This document shows, in pieces, positions 8,948 through 16,857 of a stretch of 64,000 nt of DNA (its first letter is position 1; each line of letters starts with the position of its first letter). Under the pieces are notes generated by a model that was not told the origin of the DNA, did not search any database, and saw only the letters and a program-made list of their open reading frames with translations. Source of the stretch: JANPPS01 sp965246925 (GTDB lineage Bacteria > Pseudomonadota > Alphaproteobacteria > Acetobacterales > Acetobacteraceae); assembly GCA_965246925.1 (NCBI GenBank), contig OZ251994.1, forward strand, positions 682,001 through 746,000. Direction: 5' to 3'. The position numbers and the translations under genes were made by a program.

Positions 8948-10060
8948 TCAGCGTAGCACAATCTCTACCCGGCGGTTTTGCGGTTCACGCACACCGTCCG
9001 CGGTGGCGACCAAGGGGCGGGCCTCGCCGAAGGCTTGTGTCGTGATGGCGGCACGCGGCACGCCAAGCCGGACCAGCTCGCCCGCCACAGCGGCCCCTCG
9101 GCGCTGGGAAAGCCCCTGGTTATACTGCGGCGTGCCAGACCGGTCGGTATGTCCCGACACCTCTATCCGGGTCACGGCCACCCGGGTCGTCGCTTGCGCG
9201 GCCTCCGCCACGATCGCCCGCGCGCGTTCGGTCAGATCCGCCCGGTCCCAATCGAAGAACACCAGGTATGACCGTGCAACCTCCCGCACCGCTGGAGCCG
9301 GGGTGTCGGCCACTGGCGGTGCCGGCGGAGTGACATTGAAGGCGTAGCGAAGGCCTAGTAGCAGATCGTGATTGTAGTTACCGCTCGTCGTCACCCGGCG
9401 CGAGAAGGCCGGCTGCCCCTCGACGGTTTGGGTAAACGTCCGGGTGCCGGTCAGACCCATGTAGCGATACTCGGCCGTCAGGGAGAGGCCGACGACTGGC
9501 GGGATCGGAAAAGACAGCCCAGCGATGGCTTGGTAGGCGAAGCTACCTTCCGTTCCGCCTGTGCGGATCACGGCGTTGTTGATGATGACTGGCCCCGCCC
9601 CCGGCGCATCGAAGACGATGTTGCCCGATTGCGTCAGCTTCCGCGTCACCCACTGATACCCGGCACCGGCGCCAATATACGGATAGACGTAGGGGCTGCC
9701 GATATCCAGATCGAACAGAACGTTTGCCATCGGCCCATACTTTTCTTGCCGCCCGCCAAAGGAGCCTAGGTCCGTCTCGCCCCGCCGGTTGTTGCGGTAA
9801 TCTCCCTCGACCTCCAACCGCAGGCCATTGCCGAACCCATACCCGGCGCTGCCGATGCCTGCGACCCCCGCATCATACCCCGTCTTCGCCCCATTCCCGC
9901 CGACGACGCCGCGGGGATAGCGAACCGACTTGATATGCTCGTTCTGAAGAAAATTGGCTCCGCCAGACCCGCCGACATACAGGCCGCTGACCGGCTGCGC
10001 CCAGCCCAGCACGGGCAACAAGGTCAAGGTCGTAAACGCCAGCAGCGAGGAACGGATCAT
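8948..10060 (-). CDS. OmpA-family outer-membrane protein (copy 1)
   Basis: A 370-aa outer-membrane protein: Sec signal peptide (MIRSSLLAFTTLTLLPVLGWAQP), a small beta-barrel of the OmpA/opacity type (LYVGGSGGANF onward), a Pro/Ala linker (APPVADTPAPA) and a C-terminal OmpA peptidoglycan-binding domain (FFDWDRADLT, then SGHTDRSGTPQYN and PQNRRVEIVL). GGAGAG five nt before the ATG at 10060 selects this start over the longer frame. It sits head to tail with a close paralog, sharing barrel start, linker and nearly the whole C-terminal domain, so the pair looks like a tandem duplication. Confidence 0.92.
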   Translation of the reverse strand: MIRSSLLAFTTLTLLPVLGWAQPVSGLYVGGSGGANFLQNEHIKSVRYPRGVVGGNGAKTGYDAGVAGIGSAGYGFGNGLRLEVEGDYRNNRRGETDLGSFGGRQEKYGPMANVLFDLDIGSPYVYPYIGAGAGYQWVTRKLTQSGNIVFDAPGAGPVIINNAVIRTGGTEGSFAYQAIAGLSFPIPPVVGLSLTAEYRYMGLTGTRTFTQTVEGQPAFSRRVTTSGNYNHDLLLGLRYAFNVTPPAPPVADTPAPAVREVARSYLVFFDWDRADLTERARAIVAEAAQATTRVAVTRIEVSGHTDRSGTPQYNQGLSQRRGAAVAGELVRLGVPRAAITTQAFGEARPLVATADGVREPQNRRVEIVLR

Positions 10061-10152
10061 ACACTCTCTCCAAAGGCACCGCGGACAGGCGCCGACATAC
10101 TTCCGGTCCGGCGTAGCACGAAACAAGACGCTCGCCCTTCGTTCGTCAAGGT

Positions 10153-10174
10153 GGGCTAGGGCACGCACTAGCCC
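10153..10174. other. inverted repeat between the two ompA genes
   Basis: GGGCTAG (10153-10159) and CTAGCCC (10168-10174) form a perfect 7-bp stem around an 8-nt loop. It lies upstream of the first OmpA gene and downstream of the paralog's terminator, so an operator or 5' leader hairpin of copy 1 is possible. No function is proven. Confidence 0.3.
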
Positions 10175-10191
10175 GGCCAGGACTTGTCAAG

Positions 10192-10220
10192 AAAAAGGCC
10201 GGCCCCGCGAAGGGCCGGCC
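10192..10220 (-). terminator. rho-independent terminator of ompA copy 2
   Basis: GGCCGGCCC (10197-10205) pairs perfectly with GGGCCGGCC (10212-10220) around a 6-nt loop. Read on the minus strand, the stem is followed by TTTTT, 27 bp beyond the stop of the paralog gene. This is a standard intrinsic terminator and makes the two OmpA genes separate transcription units. Confidence 0.85.
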
Positions 10221-10246
10221 CTTTCCTAAGCGCGAAAGCGTACTGC

Positions 10247-11413
10247 TTAACGCAGCACGATCTCGACGCGGCGGTTCTGCGGCTCGCGCACGCCGTCGGC
10301 GGTCGGAACGAGCGGGCGGCTCTCGCCGAACGCCTGCGTCGTGATCGCCTGGCGCGGCACGCCGAGGCGCACGAGCTCGGCTGCAACGACCGACGCGCGG
10401 CGCTGCGACAGGCCCTGGTTGTAACGCGGGGTGCCCGACTTGTCGGTATGGCCCGACACTTCGATGCGCGTCACTGCGACGCGGGTTGTGGCCTGCGCGG
10501 CTTCTGCCACAATCTGACGCGCACGTGCGGTCAGGTCAGCACGGTCCCAATCGAAGAACACGAGATAGGTGCGCGCAACCTCACGCGGCGGCTGCACGGG
10601 CGCGGCCACGACCGGCGGCGGAGCCGCGTTGAAAGCGTAGCGCACACCGACCATGATCGAGTGGTTGTAGTCGTCCTGATAGGTCAGGCGCGCCCGGGTC
10701 GCCGTTCCCACGCCTGCAGCCTGGTTCGAGAAATACTGATAGTTATACGTCCGGTCACCGACCAAGCCGTGGAAGCGGTATTCGGCCGTCAGCGCCAAGC
10801 CCGGCACGCCGCCAATCGGGAACGCGACACCCGCGATCGCCTGGTAGGCAAACGCACCCTCACCAGCGTTGGTGCGATAGAGCTGGTTCACGCCACCGGG
10901 GAAGCCGGCGATGGAAGCGGACTGACCGGCCAAACGGACGTTGTGATGCTGGACGTAGTCATATCCGGCGCCCAAGCCGACATACGGCGAAATCGCGGCC
11001 GGGAAGAAGCCCAGGCCCAGCACGTTCGGGTCGAAATCATACAGCACGTTCAGCGCGCCGCCATACTTCTGCTCGTCACCACCGGTGCGGGCATTATAAG
11101 CGAACAGCTGGCTGGAGCTGCGGAACTTGTTCTGGCGATAGCTGCCTTCGATCTCGAAGCGCAGGCCGTTGCCGATCCCGTAACCGATGCTCGCCACAGC
11201 CGCCACACCCGGGCTAAACCCGATCCGGCGGTTGGTGCTGAGGTTGTTCGGGAAGAAAGCGGCGGCCGGTACGGACGCGCGGTTCAGGTTTTCCCGCTGC
11301 AGAAAGTTAACACCGGCGCCAGCGCCGACATACAAGCCGTTGATCGCCTCGGCCTTGGCAACCACCGGGGCCGCAAGGACGGTCGCGACCAAGAGGGCGC
11401 TACGGAGCTTCAT
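10247..11413 (-). CDS. OmpA-family outer-membrane protein (copy 2)
   Basis: A 388-aa paralog of the preceding outer-membrane protein. Signal peptide MKLRSALLVATVLAAPVVAKA, a beta-barrel starting at LYVGAGAGVNFLQ, a linker (PPPVVAAPVQPP) and the OmpA domain (FFDWDRADLTARARQ, SGHTDKSGTPRYN, PQNRRVEIVL). AGGAGAG upstream of the ATG supports the start. It has its own terminator and its own upstream palindromes, so it is likely expressed independently of copy 1. Copies differ mainly in the barrel loops, as expected for surface-exposed parts. Confidence 0.93.
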   Translation of the reverse strand: MKLRSALLVATVLAAPVVAKAEAINGLYVGAGAGVNFLQRENLNRASVPAAAFFPNNLSTNRRIGFSPGVAAVASIGYGIGNGLRFEIEGSYRQNKFRSSSQLFAYNARTGGDEQKYGGALNVLYDFDPNVLGLGFFPAAISPYVGLGAGYDYVQHHNVRLAGQSASIAGFPGGVNQLYRTNAGEGAFAYQAIAGVAFPIGGVPGLALTAEYRFHGLVGDRTYNYQYFSNQAAGVGTATRARLTYQDDYNHSIMVGVRYAFNAAPPPVVAAPVQPPREVARTYLVFFDWDRADLTARARQIVAEAAQATTRVAVTRIEVSGHTDKSGTPRYNQGLSQRRASVVAAELVRLGVPRQAITTQAFGESRPLVPTADGVREPQNRRVEIVLR

Positions 11414-11536
11414 GGGGTTCTCTCCTCAATACAATGTCTGCGCTCATCACGCATCCGGGGGATCGCGGGGACAAATCCCCCCGCCTCTCGGTAAACAGAC
11501 CATACTCACTGAAGATGCGAAGTGCGAGGGTGGTGT

Positions 11537-11574
11537 GGCTGATTTCAGCCCCCTTGTGGTAAATAAGCCACAAG
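11537..11574. promoter_or_regulatory. two adjacent perfect palindromes upstream of ompA copy 2
   Basis: GGCTGA-TT-TCAGCC (11537-11550) is followed three bases later by CTTGTGG-8 nt-CCACAAG (11553-11574). Both are perfect inverted repeats in the 193-bp gap between the DUF1491 stop and the OmpA start. They could be operator sites for the porin, a terminator for DUF1491, or both; no T tract follows, so I favour regulation. The rest of the gap shows nothing clear. Confidence 0.45.
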
Positions 11575-11606
11575 TATAGCAGATGTGACACACGCGCCCG
11601 TGAACG

Positions 11607-11939
11607 TTAAACAATACGGGCCTCGAACGGCGGCAGTAAATCCGGCGCCTCGAACTCCAGAACCCATAAATCAGGGTCCCGGCCGACCTGCCGGGCGACA
11701 TACGCGTCCGCCATCGCCTGATCGACCGGCGCCGCCCCGGTCGCGCGAATCCATGATAGCTCCGCCCCGCTACGCATTTGCGACAGCACCGTAAGCCCCT
11801 CACGGCCGCGCAATACGATCAGCACGCCGCCCGCATCCGCGTCACCCGGGCGAAGCACCGCGCCAGGCCGCCCGTCGATATCGCCCATACGCAAAGCCAT
11901 CTGGACCCATAGCTTGGCCTTCACCCGCGCTTCGCTCAT
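11607..11939 (-). CDS. DUF1491 family protein
   Basis: Small protein (110 aa) of unknown function, found mainly in alphaproteobacteria. It has the pattern I associate with DUF1491: an N-terminal VKAKLWVQMALR, then AVLRPGDADAGGVLIVL, then ADAYVARQVGRDPDLWVLEFE. There is no signal peptide or membrane segment. The start at 11939 is chosen because the extra upstream residues of the longer frame do not resemble the family. It is divergent from the ABC substrate-binding gene, 64 bp away. Confidence 0.8.
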   Translation of the reverse strand: MSEARVKAKLWVQMALRMGDIDGRPGAVLRPGDADAGGVLIVLRGREGLTVLSQMRSGAELSWIRATGAAPVDQAMADAYVARQVGRDPDLWVLEFEAPDLLPPFEARIV

Positions 11940-12003
11940 CCCGTCATGTGGCGCGCGCGCGGCAGTACGTGCAAGATGCCGTGCCCTTGATGAAGGACCC
12001 GAT

Positions 12004-12951
12004 ATGCGCACCCTGCTTCTCGTCCTGTGCTTGTTGTTCGCGTCCCCCTTACACGCCGCCGACAAGGTGTCCTTCGGCCTGGACTGGCTGGCAGAGGCCG
12101 AGTACGGCGGCTATTATCAAGCGGCCGCCACCGGAATCTATGCCAAGCACGGCCTCGACGTCACGATCCGCCAAGGCGGGCCCCAGGCCAATCAGGCTCA
12201 GCTATTGCTGGCAGGCAACCTCGATTTCATCATCACCGGTAATGCGTTCCTCAGCCTCAACATCGCTCAGGAGAAGCTGCCGTTCACGACCATCGCCGCG
12301 ATGTTTCAGCGTGACCCCACGGTGCTGATCAGCCATCCCGGCACCGGGCATGACACGTTCGAGTCGCTGCGCGGCCAGCCCATCATGATCGGTGCCGCTA
12401 CCCGAACCAGCTGGTGGAACTTCCTGCGCGAAAAATACGGCTACACCGACGCGCAAATCCGCCCTTACACCTTCAACACCGCCCCGTTTCTCGCTGACAA
12501 GAGCGCCGTCCAGCAGGGCTATCTCGGCAGCGAGCCTTTCACCATCAAGCAACAGGCCGGCTTTGACCCGGTGGTGCTGCTTTTGGCGGACGCCGGGTTC
12601 AACGGCTACGCCAGCCTCATCACCACCAGCGACAGGCTGATCAACACCAATCCGGACTTGGTGCAGCGCTTCATCGACGCCAGTATCGAGGGCTGGGCCT
12701 CCTACCTCGATACCGACCCGGCGCCGGGCAATGCTTTGATCAAGCAAGCCAACCCCGACATGTCCGACGCCCTGCTCGCCTACGGGCGGGACGTGCTGAA
12801 ATCCCGCGGCATCGTCGCCTCCGGTGACGGTATCGGCGCCATGACGAACGCCCGCTGGTCCAGCTTCGTAACCGCAGTACAGTCCGAAGGCCTCTACCCC
12901 AAAGACCTAGACTGGCACCGCGCCTACACCACAAAATTCCTGAAGAAGTGA
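12004..12951 (+). CDS. ABC transporter substrate-binding protein, NMT1/THI5-like
   Basis: Periplasmic binding protein of 315 aa with a cleavable signal peptide (MRTLLLVLCLLFASPLHAA). The mature start, FGLDWLAEAEYGGYYQAAATG then GIYAKHGLDVTI, is the pattern of NMT1/THI5-like proteins that bind thiamine pyrimidine precursors, nitrate, sulfonates or similar small ligands. AAGGA seven to eight nt upstream fixes the ATG. It is the first gene of a binding protein-ATPase-permease operon. A hydroxymethylpyrimidine (ThiY-type) role is plausible but not shown by any neighbouring thi gene. Confidence 0.87.
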   Translation: MRTLLLVLCLLFASPLHAADKVSFGLDWLAEAEYGGYYQAAATGIYAKHGLDVTIRQGGPQANQAQLLLAGNLDFIITGNAFLSLNIAQEKLPFTTIAAMFQRDPTVLISHPGTGHDTFESLRGQPIMIGAATRTSWWNFLREKYGYTDAQIRPYTFNTAPFLADKSAVQQGYLGSEPFTIKQQAGFDPVVLLLADAGFNGYASLITTSDRLINTNPDLVQRFIDASIEGWASYLDTDPAPGNALIKQANPDMSDALLAYGRDVLKSRGIVASGDGIGAMTNARWSSFVTAVQSEGLYPKDLDWHRAYTTKFLKK

Positions 12952-12960
12952 GGATTGCAG

Positions 12961-12995
12961 CCCCCTCTCCCTCCGGGAGAGGGTTGGGGTGAGGG
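12961..12995 (+). repeat. dispersed C-rich intergenic repeat, copy 1
   Basis: A 35-bp element: CCCCCTCTCCCTCC, then GGGAGAGGG (an inverted repeat of the first part), then TTGGGGTGAGGG. A copy nearly identical to it is at 31284-31318. It sits inside an ABC operon, between the binding-protein stop and the ATPase start. Elements with this consensus are widespread in proteobacterial intergenic DNA and belong to the REP-like class. Confidence 0.75.
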
Positions 12996-13032
12996 ACCCG
13001 ACAAACCCAGCCTCTGCCACCCCAGGACCAGC

Positions 13033-13728
13033 ATGCTATCCCTCAAGAACATAACCCACCGCTACCCCAACGGCACCACAGCCCTAAAAAACGCCACCCT
13101 AAACCTTGAAAGCCAGGAATTCATCGCCCTCCTGGGCCCATCCGGCTGCGGTAAATCGACCCTGCTCCGCCTCATCGCCGGCCTAGATCAACCCACGCAA
13201 GGCACGGTCCAGACCAACACCACGAACATCGGCTACGTTTTTCAGGACCCCACGCTCCTACCTTGGGCCACCGCGGAGCAGAACGTCACCCTCCCGCTCC
13301 GCCTCCAAAAACGCTCCGGCGACGCCAGGGCCGCCTTGGCCCGCGTCGGCCTGCAAGACTCCGCCCAGGCCCGGCCCCGCGAACTCTCCGGCGGCATGCG
13401 CATGCGCGTCTCCCTCGCCCGCGCCCTGGTCGGCAACCCCGACCTGCTGCTACTCGACGAACCATTCGCCGCTTTGGACGAGTTCACCCGCCACGCGCTC
13501 CAGGAAGACCTCCGTACCCTCTGTCAACAACAAGCCTGCAGCACCGTCTTCGTCACCCACTCCATCTACGAAGCCGCTTACCTCGCCAGCCGCATCATCC
13601 TCATGTCCCCCCGCCCCGGCCGCATCGTCGCCGAAATCATCTCCGCAGTTCCGGAGGGCCCGGACCGCCGCCTCAGCCCGGAATACATCGCTCTCGTCGC
13701 CGAACTGACCCACGCTGTGCGCCCATGA
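13033..13728 (+). CDS. ABC transporter ATP-binding protein (NMT1-type importer)
   Basis: ATPase subunit, 231 aa, of the SsuB/TauB/ThiZ type. Walker A is GPSGCGKST, Q-loop YVFQDPTLLPW, signature LSGGMRMRVSLARAL, Walker B LLLLDEPFAALD, and the switch His lies in VFVTHS. The ATG at 13033 is chosen because family similarity begins at MLSLKNITHRYPNG; the longer frame from 12955 reads through a dispersed repeat. Its stop overlaps the permease start (ATGA), so the two are translationally coupled. Confidence 0.93.
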   Translation: MLSLKNITHRYPNGTTALKNATLNLESQEFIALLGPSGCGKSTLLRLIAGLDQPTQGTVQTNTTNIGYVFQDPTLLPWATAEQNVTLPLRLQKRSGDARAALARVGLQDSAQARPRELSGGMRMRVSLARALVGNPDLLLLDEPFAALDEFTRHALQEDLRTLCQQQACSTVFVTHSIYEAAYLASRIILMSPRPGRIVAEIISAVPEGPDRRLSPEYIALVAELTHAVRP

Positions 13729-14468
13729 ACCCGGCCCCCGCCGCGTTCGCCGTCCTATCCCTCGCCCTATGGGAGGCGGCGGTCCGTATCTGGCACGTCC
13801 CCTCCTACATCCTCCCCGGTCCGCTCGGCATCGCCGCCGCATTCTGGGCCGCCCCGACGCTCCTGCTCGGCTCCCTCGCCTCCACCCTCCTGGTCACCGC
13901 CGCCGCGCTGGCCGCGAGCGTCATCCTGGGTGTTGGCCTCGCCTTGCTGATGGCGCTCAGCCCTTGGGCCCGCGCCGCCGTGCTACCCTGGGCCATCGCG
14001 CTGCAGGTCACGCCCATCGTCGCCATCGCACCGCTTGTCATCATCTGGATCGGCGATCCCTTCGCCGCCCTCGTCACCTGCGCCACGATCGTCGCGTTCT
14101 TCCCGGTCTTCAGCAACACCGCCGCCGGCCTCGCCGCGGTCCCGCCCGAGCTCCTCGACCTCTTCCGCCTCAACCACGCCACCCCCTGGCAGACCCTTCG
14201 CCTGCTACGGGTTCCGGTTGCCACTCCGCAGTTCTTGGCCGGCCTCCGCGTCTCCGGCGGCCTGGCCCTGGTCGGCGCCGTCGTGGCCGAGTTCGTGGCC
14301 GGCTCCGGTGGCGTCGCCTCCGGCCTTGCCTTCCGCATCTTGGAGGCCGGCTATCGCCTGCAAATCCCCCGCATGTTCGCGGCCCTAGCCTTGCTCTCCG
14401 CCGCCGGAATGGCCATCAACGCAGCGTTAGGAGCCTTCCAGCACTGGCTTCTGCGCCGAATGGGATGA
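13725..14468 (+). CDS. ABC transporter permease (NMT1-type importer)
   Basis: Inner-membrane permease, 247 aa, six predicted helices, SsuC/TauC/ThiX type. The EAA-like loop is around LLDLFRLNHATPWQTLRLLRVP, followed by PQFLAGLRVSGGLALVGAVVAEF, typical of this group. The start overlaps the ATPase stop by 4 nt. The three genes from 12004 make a complete importer: binding protein, ATPase, permease. Confidence 0.92.
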   Translation: MNPAPAAFAVLSLALWEAAVRIWHVPSYILPGPLGIAAAFWAAPTLLLGSLASTLLVTAAALAASVILGVGLALLMALSPWARAAVLPWAIALQVTPIVAIAPLVIIWIGDPFAALVTCATIVAFFPVFSNTAAGLAAVPPELLDLFRLNHATPWQTLRLLRVPVATPQFLAGLRVSGGLALVGAVVAEFVAGSGGVASGLAFRILEAGYRLQIPRMFAALALLSAAGMAINAALGAFQHWLLRRMG

Positions 14469-14472
14469 TGAT

Positions 14473-14670
14473 ATGACCAACCGAAAGATGTCACCGGGCC
14501 AGAAGGCCTATGAGGAAAAGCGCGCCGCCAAACGGGGCAAGTCCCTCGAAAAACACCTTACGGAAAAGCAAAAGCAGGCCGCCGCCGAGAGCGCACCGCC
14601 CAAGCCCCCCAAGAAGCCCGGCCTGATAAGCCGCCTGCTGGACCGCGCTCACCAGCCCTTGAAGAAGTAG
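14473..14670 (+). CDS. small Lys-rich hypothetical protein
   Basis: A 65-aa, strongly basic protein (MTNRKMSPGQKAYEEKRAAK at the start, many Lys/Arg and a Pro-rich PPKPPKKPG stretch near residue 45). There is no signal peptide or membrane segment. It starts 4 nt after the permease stop and is likely co-transcribed with the importer. I do not recognise a family with a function; the composition would suit an RNA- or membrane-surface-binding peptide, but that is guesswork. A degenerate repeat copy follows it. Confidence 0.6.
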   Translation: MTNRKMSPGQKAYEEKRAAKRGKSLEKHLTEKQKQAAAESAPPKPPKKPGLISRLLDRAHQPLKK

Positions 14671-14680
14671 TGGAATCATC

Positions 14681-14711
14681 CTCTCCCGCCGTAAAGGTGC
14701 CGGGGTGAGGT
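14681..14711 (+). repeat. dispersed C-rich repeat, degenerate copy
   Basis: CTCTCCCGCCG, a short spacer, then GGTGCCGGGGTGAGG resembles the left and right halves of the repeats at 12961 and 62844 but has lost the inner palindrome. It sits just after the small Lys-rich gene. Confidence 0.45.
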
Positions 14712-14740
14712 GCACGGCAAGCGCAAAGCGAAGTCAGCAA

Positions 14741-15670
14741 ATGACCCTAGCCATTCACGCCGACTGGAGCATCGATCCCAGGAAGCGCTGGATGTGCATC
14801 GCCGGGCATCAAGGGCTTAGAGTCGAACCAGTCGGCCCCGTGGACACTCTCCTAGCGCGGCTGAAACAAGAAGGCGCCCACCGACCCATAGCGCTGGGCG
14901 TTGACTTTCCTCTAGGCCTCCCTCGCGCATACGCCGAGAAACACGCAATCCACAGGAACTTCCCGACTTTCCTCAGAAATCTTCCTACAGAATTTCTGAG
15001 TGTCGCGCCTGATCTCTCCGATGTTCACTCGGACCGCCCCTTCTACCCGCAACGGGGCCGCGCCGGCATGACCCGACTCTCCCACGCCCAGGCCATAGGC
15101 CTAGTCACCGCGCAGGACCTCTCCCGCCACTGCGACCGCAAAACGACCGACCGCCCGGCGGGCGCGCCACTTTTCTGGACGCTCGGCGCCAACCAAACTG
15201 GCAAGGCCGCCATATCCGCCTGGCGCGACCTTATCATTCCCGCACTAGGCGGCCCAAATCCCCCCGCCCTTTGGCCCTTCGACGGCCCGTTCCTCGCTCT
15301 GCTCGAGCCTGGCCGTATCGCCATCGCCGAAACCTACCCGGCCGAAGCCATGCGCCAGCTCGGTATCGTCATGAACGGCAGCAAACGCCGCCAATCCGAC
15401 CGCATCGCCCTCGCCCCAGCCCTGCACGGCACCATGGCGCGCCTTGGTGTTCACCCGGCCGGTCCCCTGGCCCAATCCATCCAGACCGGCTTCGGCTCCG
15501 CAACGTCGGGGGAAGACCAGCTTGACTGCCTGCTCGGCGTGCTCTGTGTCCTGAACGTCTTACGAGGCCACCGCCCCGGCACCGCCCCCGCCGACCCCTG
15601 GATCCAGCAGTGGGAAGGCTGGGTCCTCGGCCAATCGGCCCCTACCAGCCACGACCAGCAAGACCTATAG
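14741..15670 (+). CDS. DUF429-like protein (predicted RNase H-fold)
   Basis: A 309-aa soluble protein. An early Asp in MTLAIHADWS, then ALGVDFPLGLPRAY, a YPAEAMRQLG segment and a late SGEDQLDCLLGV resemble the DUF429 layout (D-x-S/GW start, IDxPLGLP, YPAE, EDALDAL end), a family predicted to have an RNase H-like fold. Biochemistry is unknown. The ATG at 14741 is used because the frame upstream runs into repeat DNA. It is convergent with the aldo/keto reductase, with 21 bp between the stops. The family call is from memory of motifs and moderately uncertain. Confidence 0.5.
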   Translation: MTLAIHADWSIDPRKRWMCIAGHQGLRVEPVGPVDTLLARLKQEGAHRPIALGVDFPLGLPRAYAEKHAIHRNFPTFLRNLPTEFLSVAPDLSDVHSDRPFYPQRGRAGMTRLSHAQAIGLVTAQDLSRHCDRKTTDRPAGAPLFWTLGANQTGKAAISAWRDLIIPALGGPNPPALWPFDGPFLALLEPGRIAIAETYPAEAMRQLGIVMNGSKRRQSDRIALAPALHGTMARLGVHPAGPLAQSIQTGFGSATSGEDQLDCLLGVLCVLNVLRGHRPGTAPADPWIQQWEGWVLGQSAPTSHDQQDL

Positions 15671-15691
15671 CCTGTGCGGCCGACAAGAACA

Positions 15692-16768
15692 TCACTCACC
15701 CCACCCGGCCACCGCATTGCCGCCAAACACCATCTGGCGGATCATCGGTGACGTTAGGCCCGCGCTGAAGCCCGGTACCGGCGCGCTGATGTCGTTCAGT
15801 CGAGTAAGCTGTTCCTCACTCAACTGAATGTCACCCGCGCCGAGATTGCCCGCGAGTTGAGCCGCCGTGCTGGCGCCGATGAGAGTGGCGGTGACGCCGG
15901 GCCGGGTCATGACCCAGGCTAGGGCCACCTGCGCGGGCGAGCGCCCAGTCTCGCCAGAAACCGCTTTGAGCACCTCCAGCACATCCCAGTTCCGGTCCGC
16001 AAATTTCGAGTTGCCGAACGGGTTCGGGCCGCTCAGCCGGCCGGAGCCGCTGGTGTCCTCCCGCCGATACTTCCCCGTGAGGAAGCCGCCGGCCAACGGA
16101 CTCCAGGGTATGACGCCCATTCCGGCATCACGCGCGGCCGGGATGTGCTCGGCCTCGACGTCGCGCGCGGCGAGCGAATATTCGACCTGGATCGCGATGG
16201 GCCCGGGCACGCCCCGCTCGGTTGCTATGGCCGCCGCCTTGGACGCGACCCAGGCCGGCATGTCGGACAGGGCATAATACCGGATCTTGCCGGCCCGCAC
16301 GAGATCACCCAGCGTCTGCACGATCTCTCCAATGGGAGTGACGCCGTCCCAGATGTGCATCCAGTACAGGTCGATGTAATCGGTGCCGAGCCGCCGGAGT
16401 GAGGCGTCCAGCGCGCGGTGTATGTTCTTTGACCCTGCGCCGCCCGCGTTCGGATTACCTTGACCGGCCCCGGAGGCCGCCAATGGACTGGACGAGCCGT
16501 TGAACGCGAACTTGGTCGCCAGCACGACATCATCGCGGCTGCCGGTCTCCTTCATGAACCGCCCGGTCAGCGTCTCGCTCGCGCCGCCCGAATAGATATC
16601 GGCCGTGTCGACGAAATTGCCGCCGGCCTCACGGTAGGCGGTAAATATCGCCCGCGACTCCGCCTCATCGGCGCCCCAGGCCCCCGATCCAAACGTCATG
16701 GTCCCAAGGGCCATTGGACTGACAACCAGGCCCGAGCGGCCCAGTGTGCGAAACTTCCTGAGTGCCAT
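15692..16768 (-). CDS. aldo/keto reductase
   Basis: NADPH-dependent oxidoreductase with a TIM-barrel fold, 358 aa, YajO/Tas-like subfamily. The catalytic tetrad residues are visible: Asp and Tyr in VDTADIYSGGASE, Lys in LATKFAF and His in DLYWMHIWDG. The cofactor region ALAWVMTRPGVTATLIGAS is near the C terminus. The start at 16768 (MALRKFRTLGRSGLVVSP) fits the family. It is transcribed divergently from a TetR-type regulator 83 bp away, which probably represses it, a common arrangement. Confidence 0.93.
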   Translation of the reverse strand: MALRKFRTLGRSGLVVSPMALGTMTFGSGAWGADEAESRAIFTAYREAGGNFVDTADIYSGGASETLTGRFMKETGSRDDVVLATKFAFNGSSSPLAASGAGQGNPNAGGAGSKNIHRALDASLRRLGTDYIDLYWMHIWDGVTPIGEIVQTLGDLVRAGKIRYYALSDMPAWVASKAAAIATERGVPGPIAIQVEYSLAARDVEAEHIPAARDAGMGVIPWSPLAGGFLTGKYRREDTSGSGRLSGPNPFGNSKFADRNWDVLEVLKAVSGETGRSPAQVALAWVMTRPGVTATLIGASTAAQLAGNLGAGDIQLSEEQLTRLNDISAPVPGFSAGLTSPMIRQMVFGGNAVAGWGE

Positions 16769-16837
16769 ACCAGCCCTTACTTCCATAACGATTGCTACGA
16801 AACGAATGATCTGTTGCATGCGGCGTGTCAAATGGTT

Positions 16838-16857
16838 TCATATCGTGCGCTATGGAA
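16838..16857. promoter_or_regulatory. possible TetR operator over the regulator start
   Basis: TTCATA and TATGGA flank an 8-bp centre (an imperfect inverted repeat, 5 of 6 pairs) in the 83-bp region between the aldo/keto reductase and the TetR-type start, overlapping the regulator ATG. TetR proteins usually bind such palindromes between divergent genes. This is a weak candidate. Confidence 0.25.

Noticed and set aside
10184..11494. A 436-codon plus-strand open frame
   Set aside because: Antisense to the second OmpA gene; no start signal and Arg/His-rich product without any domain.
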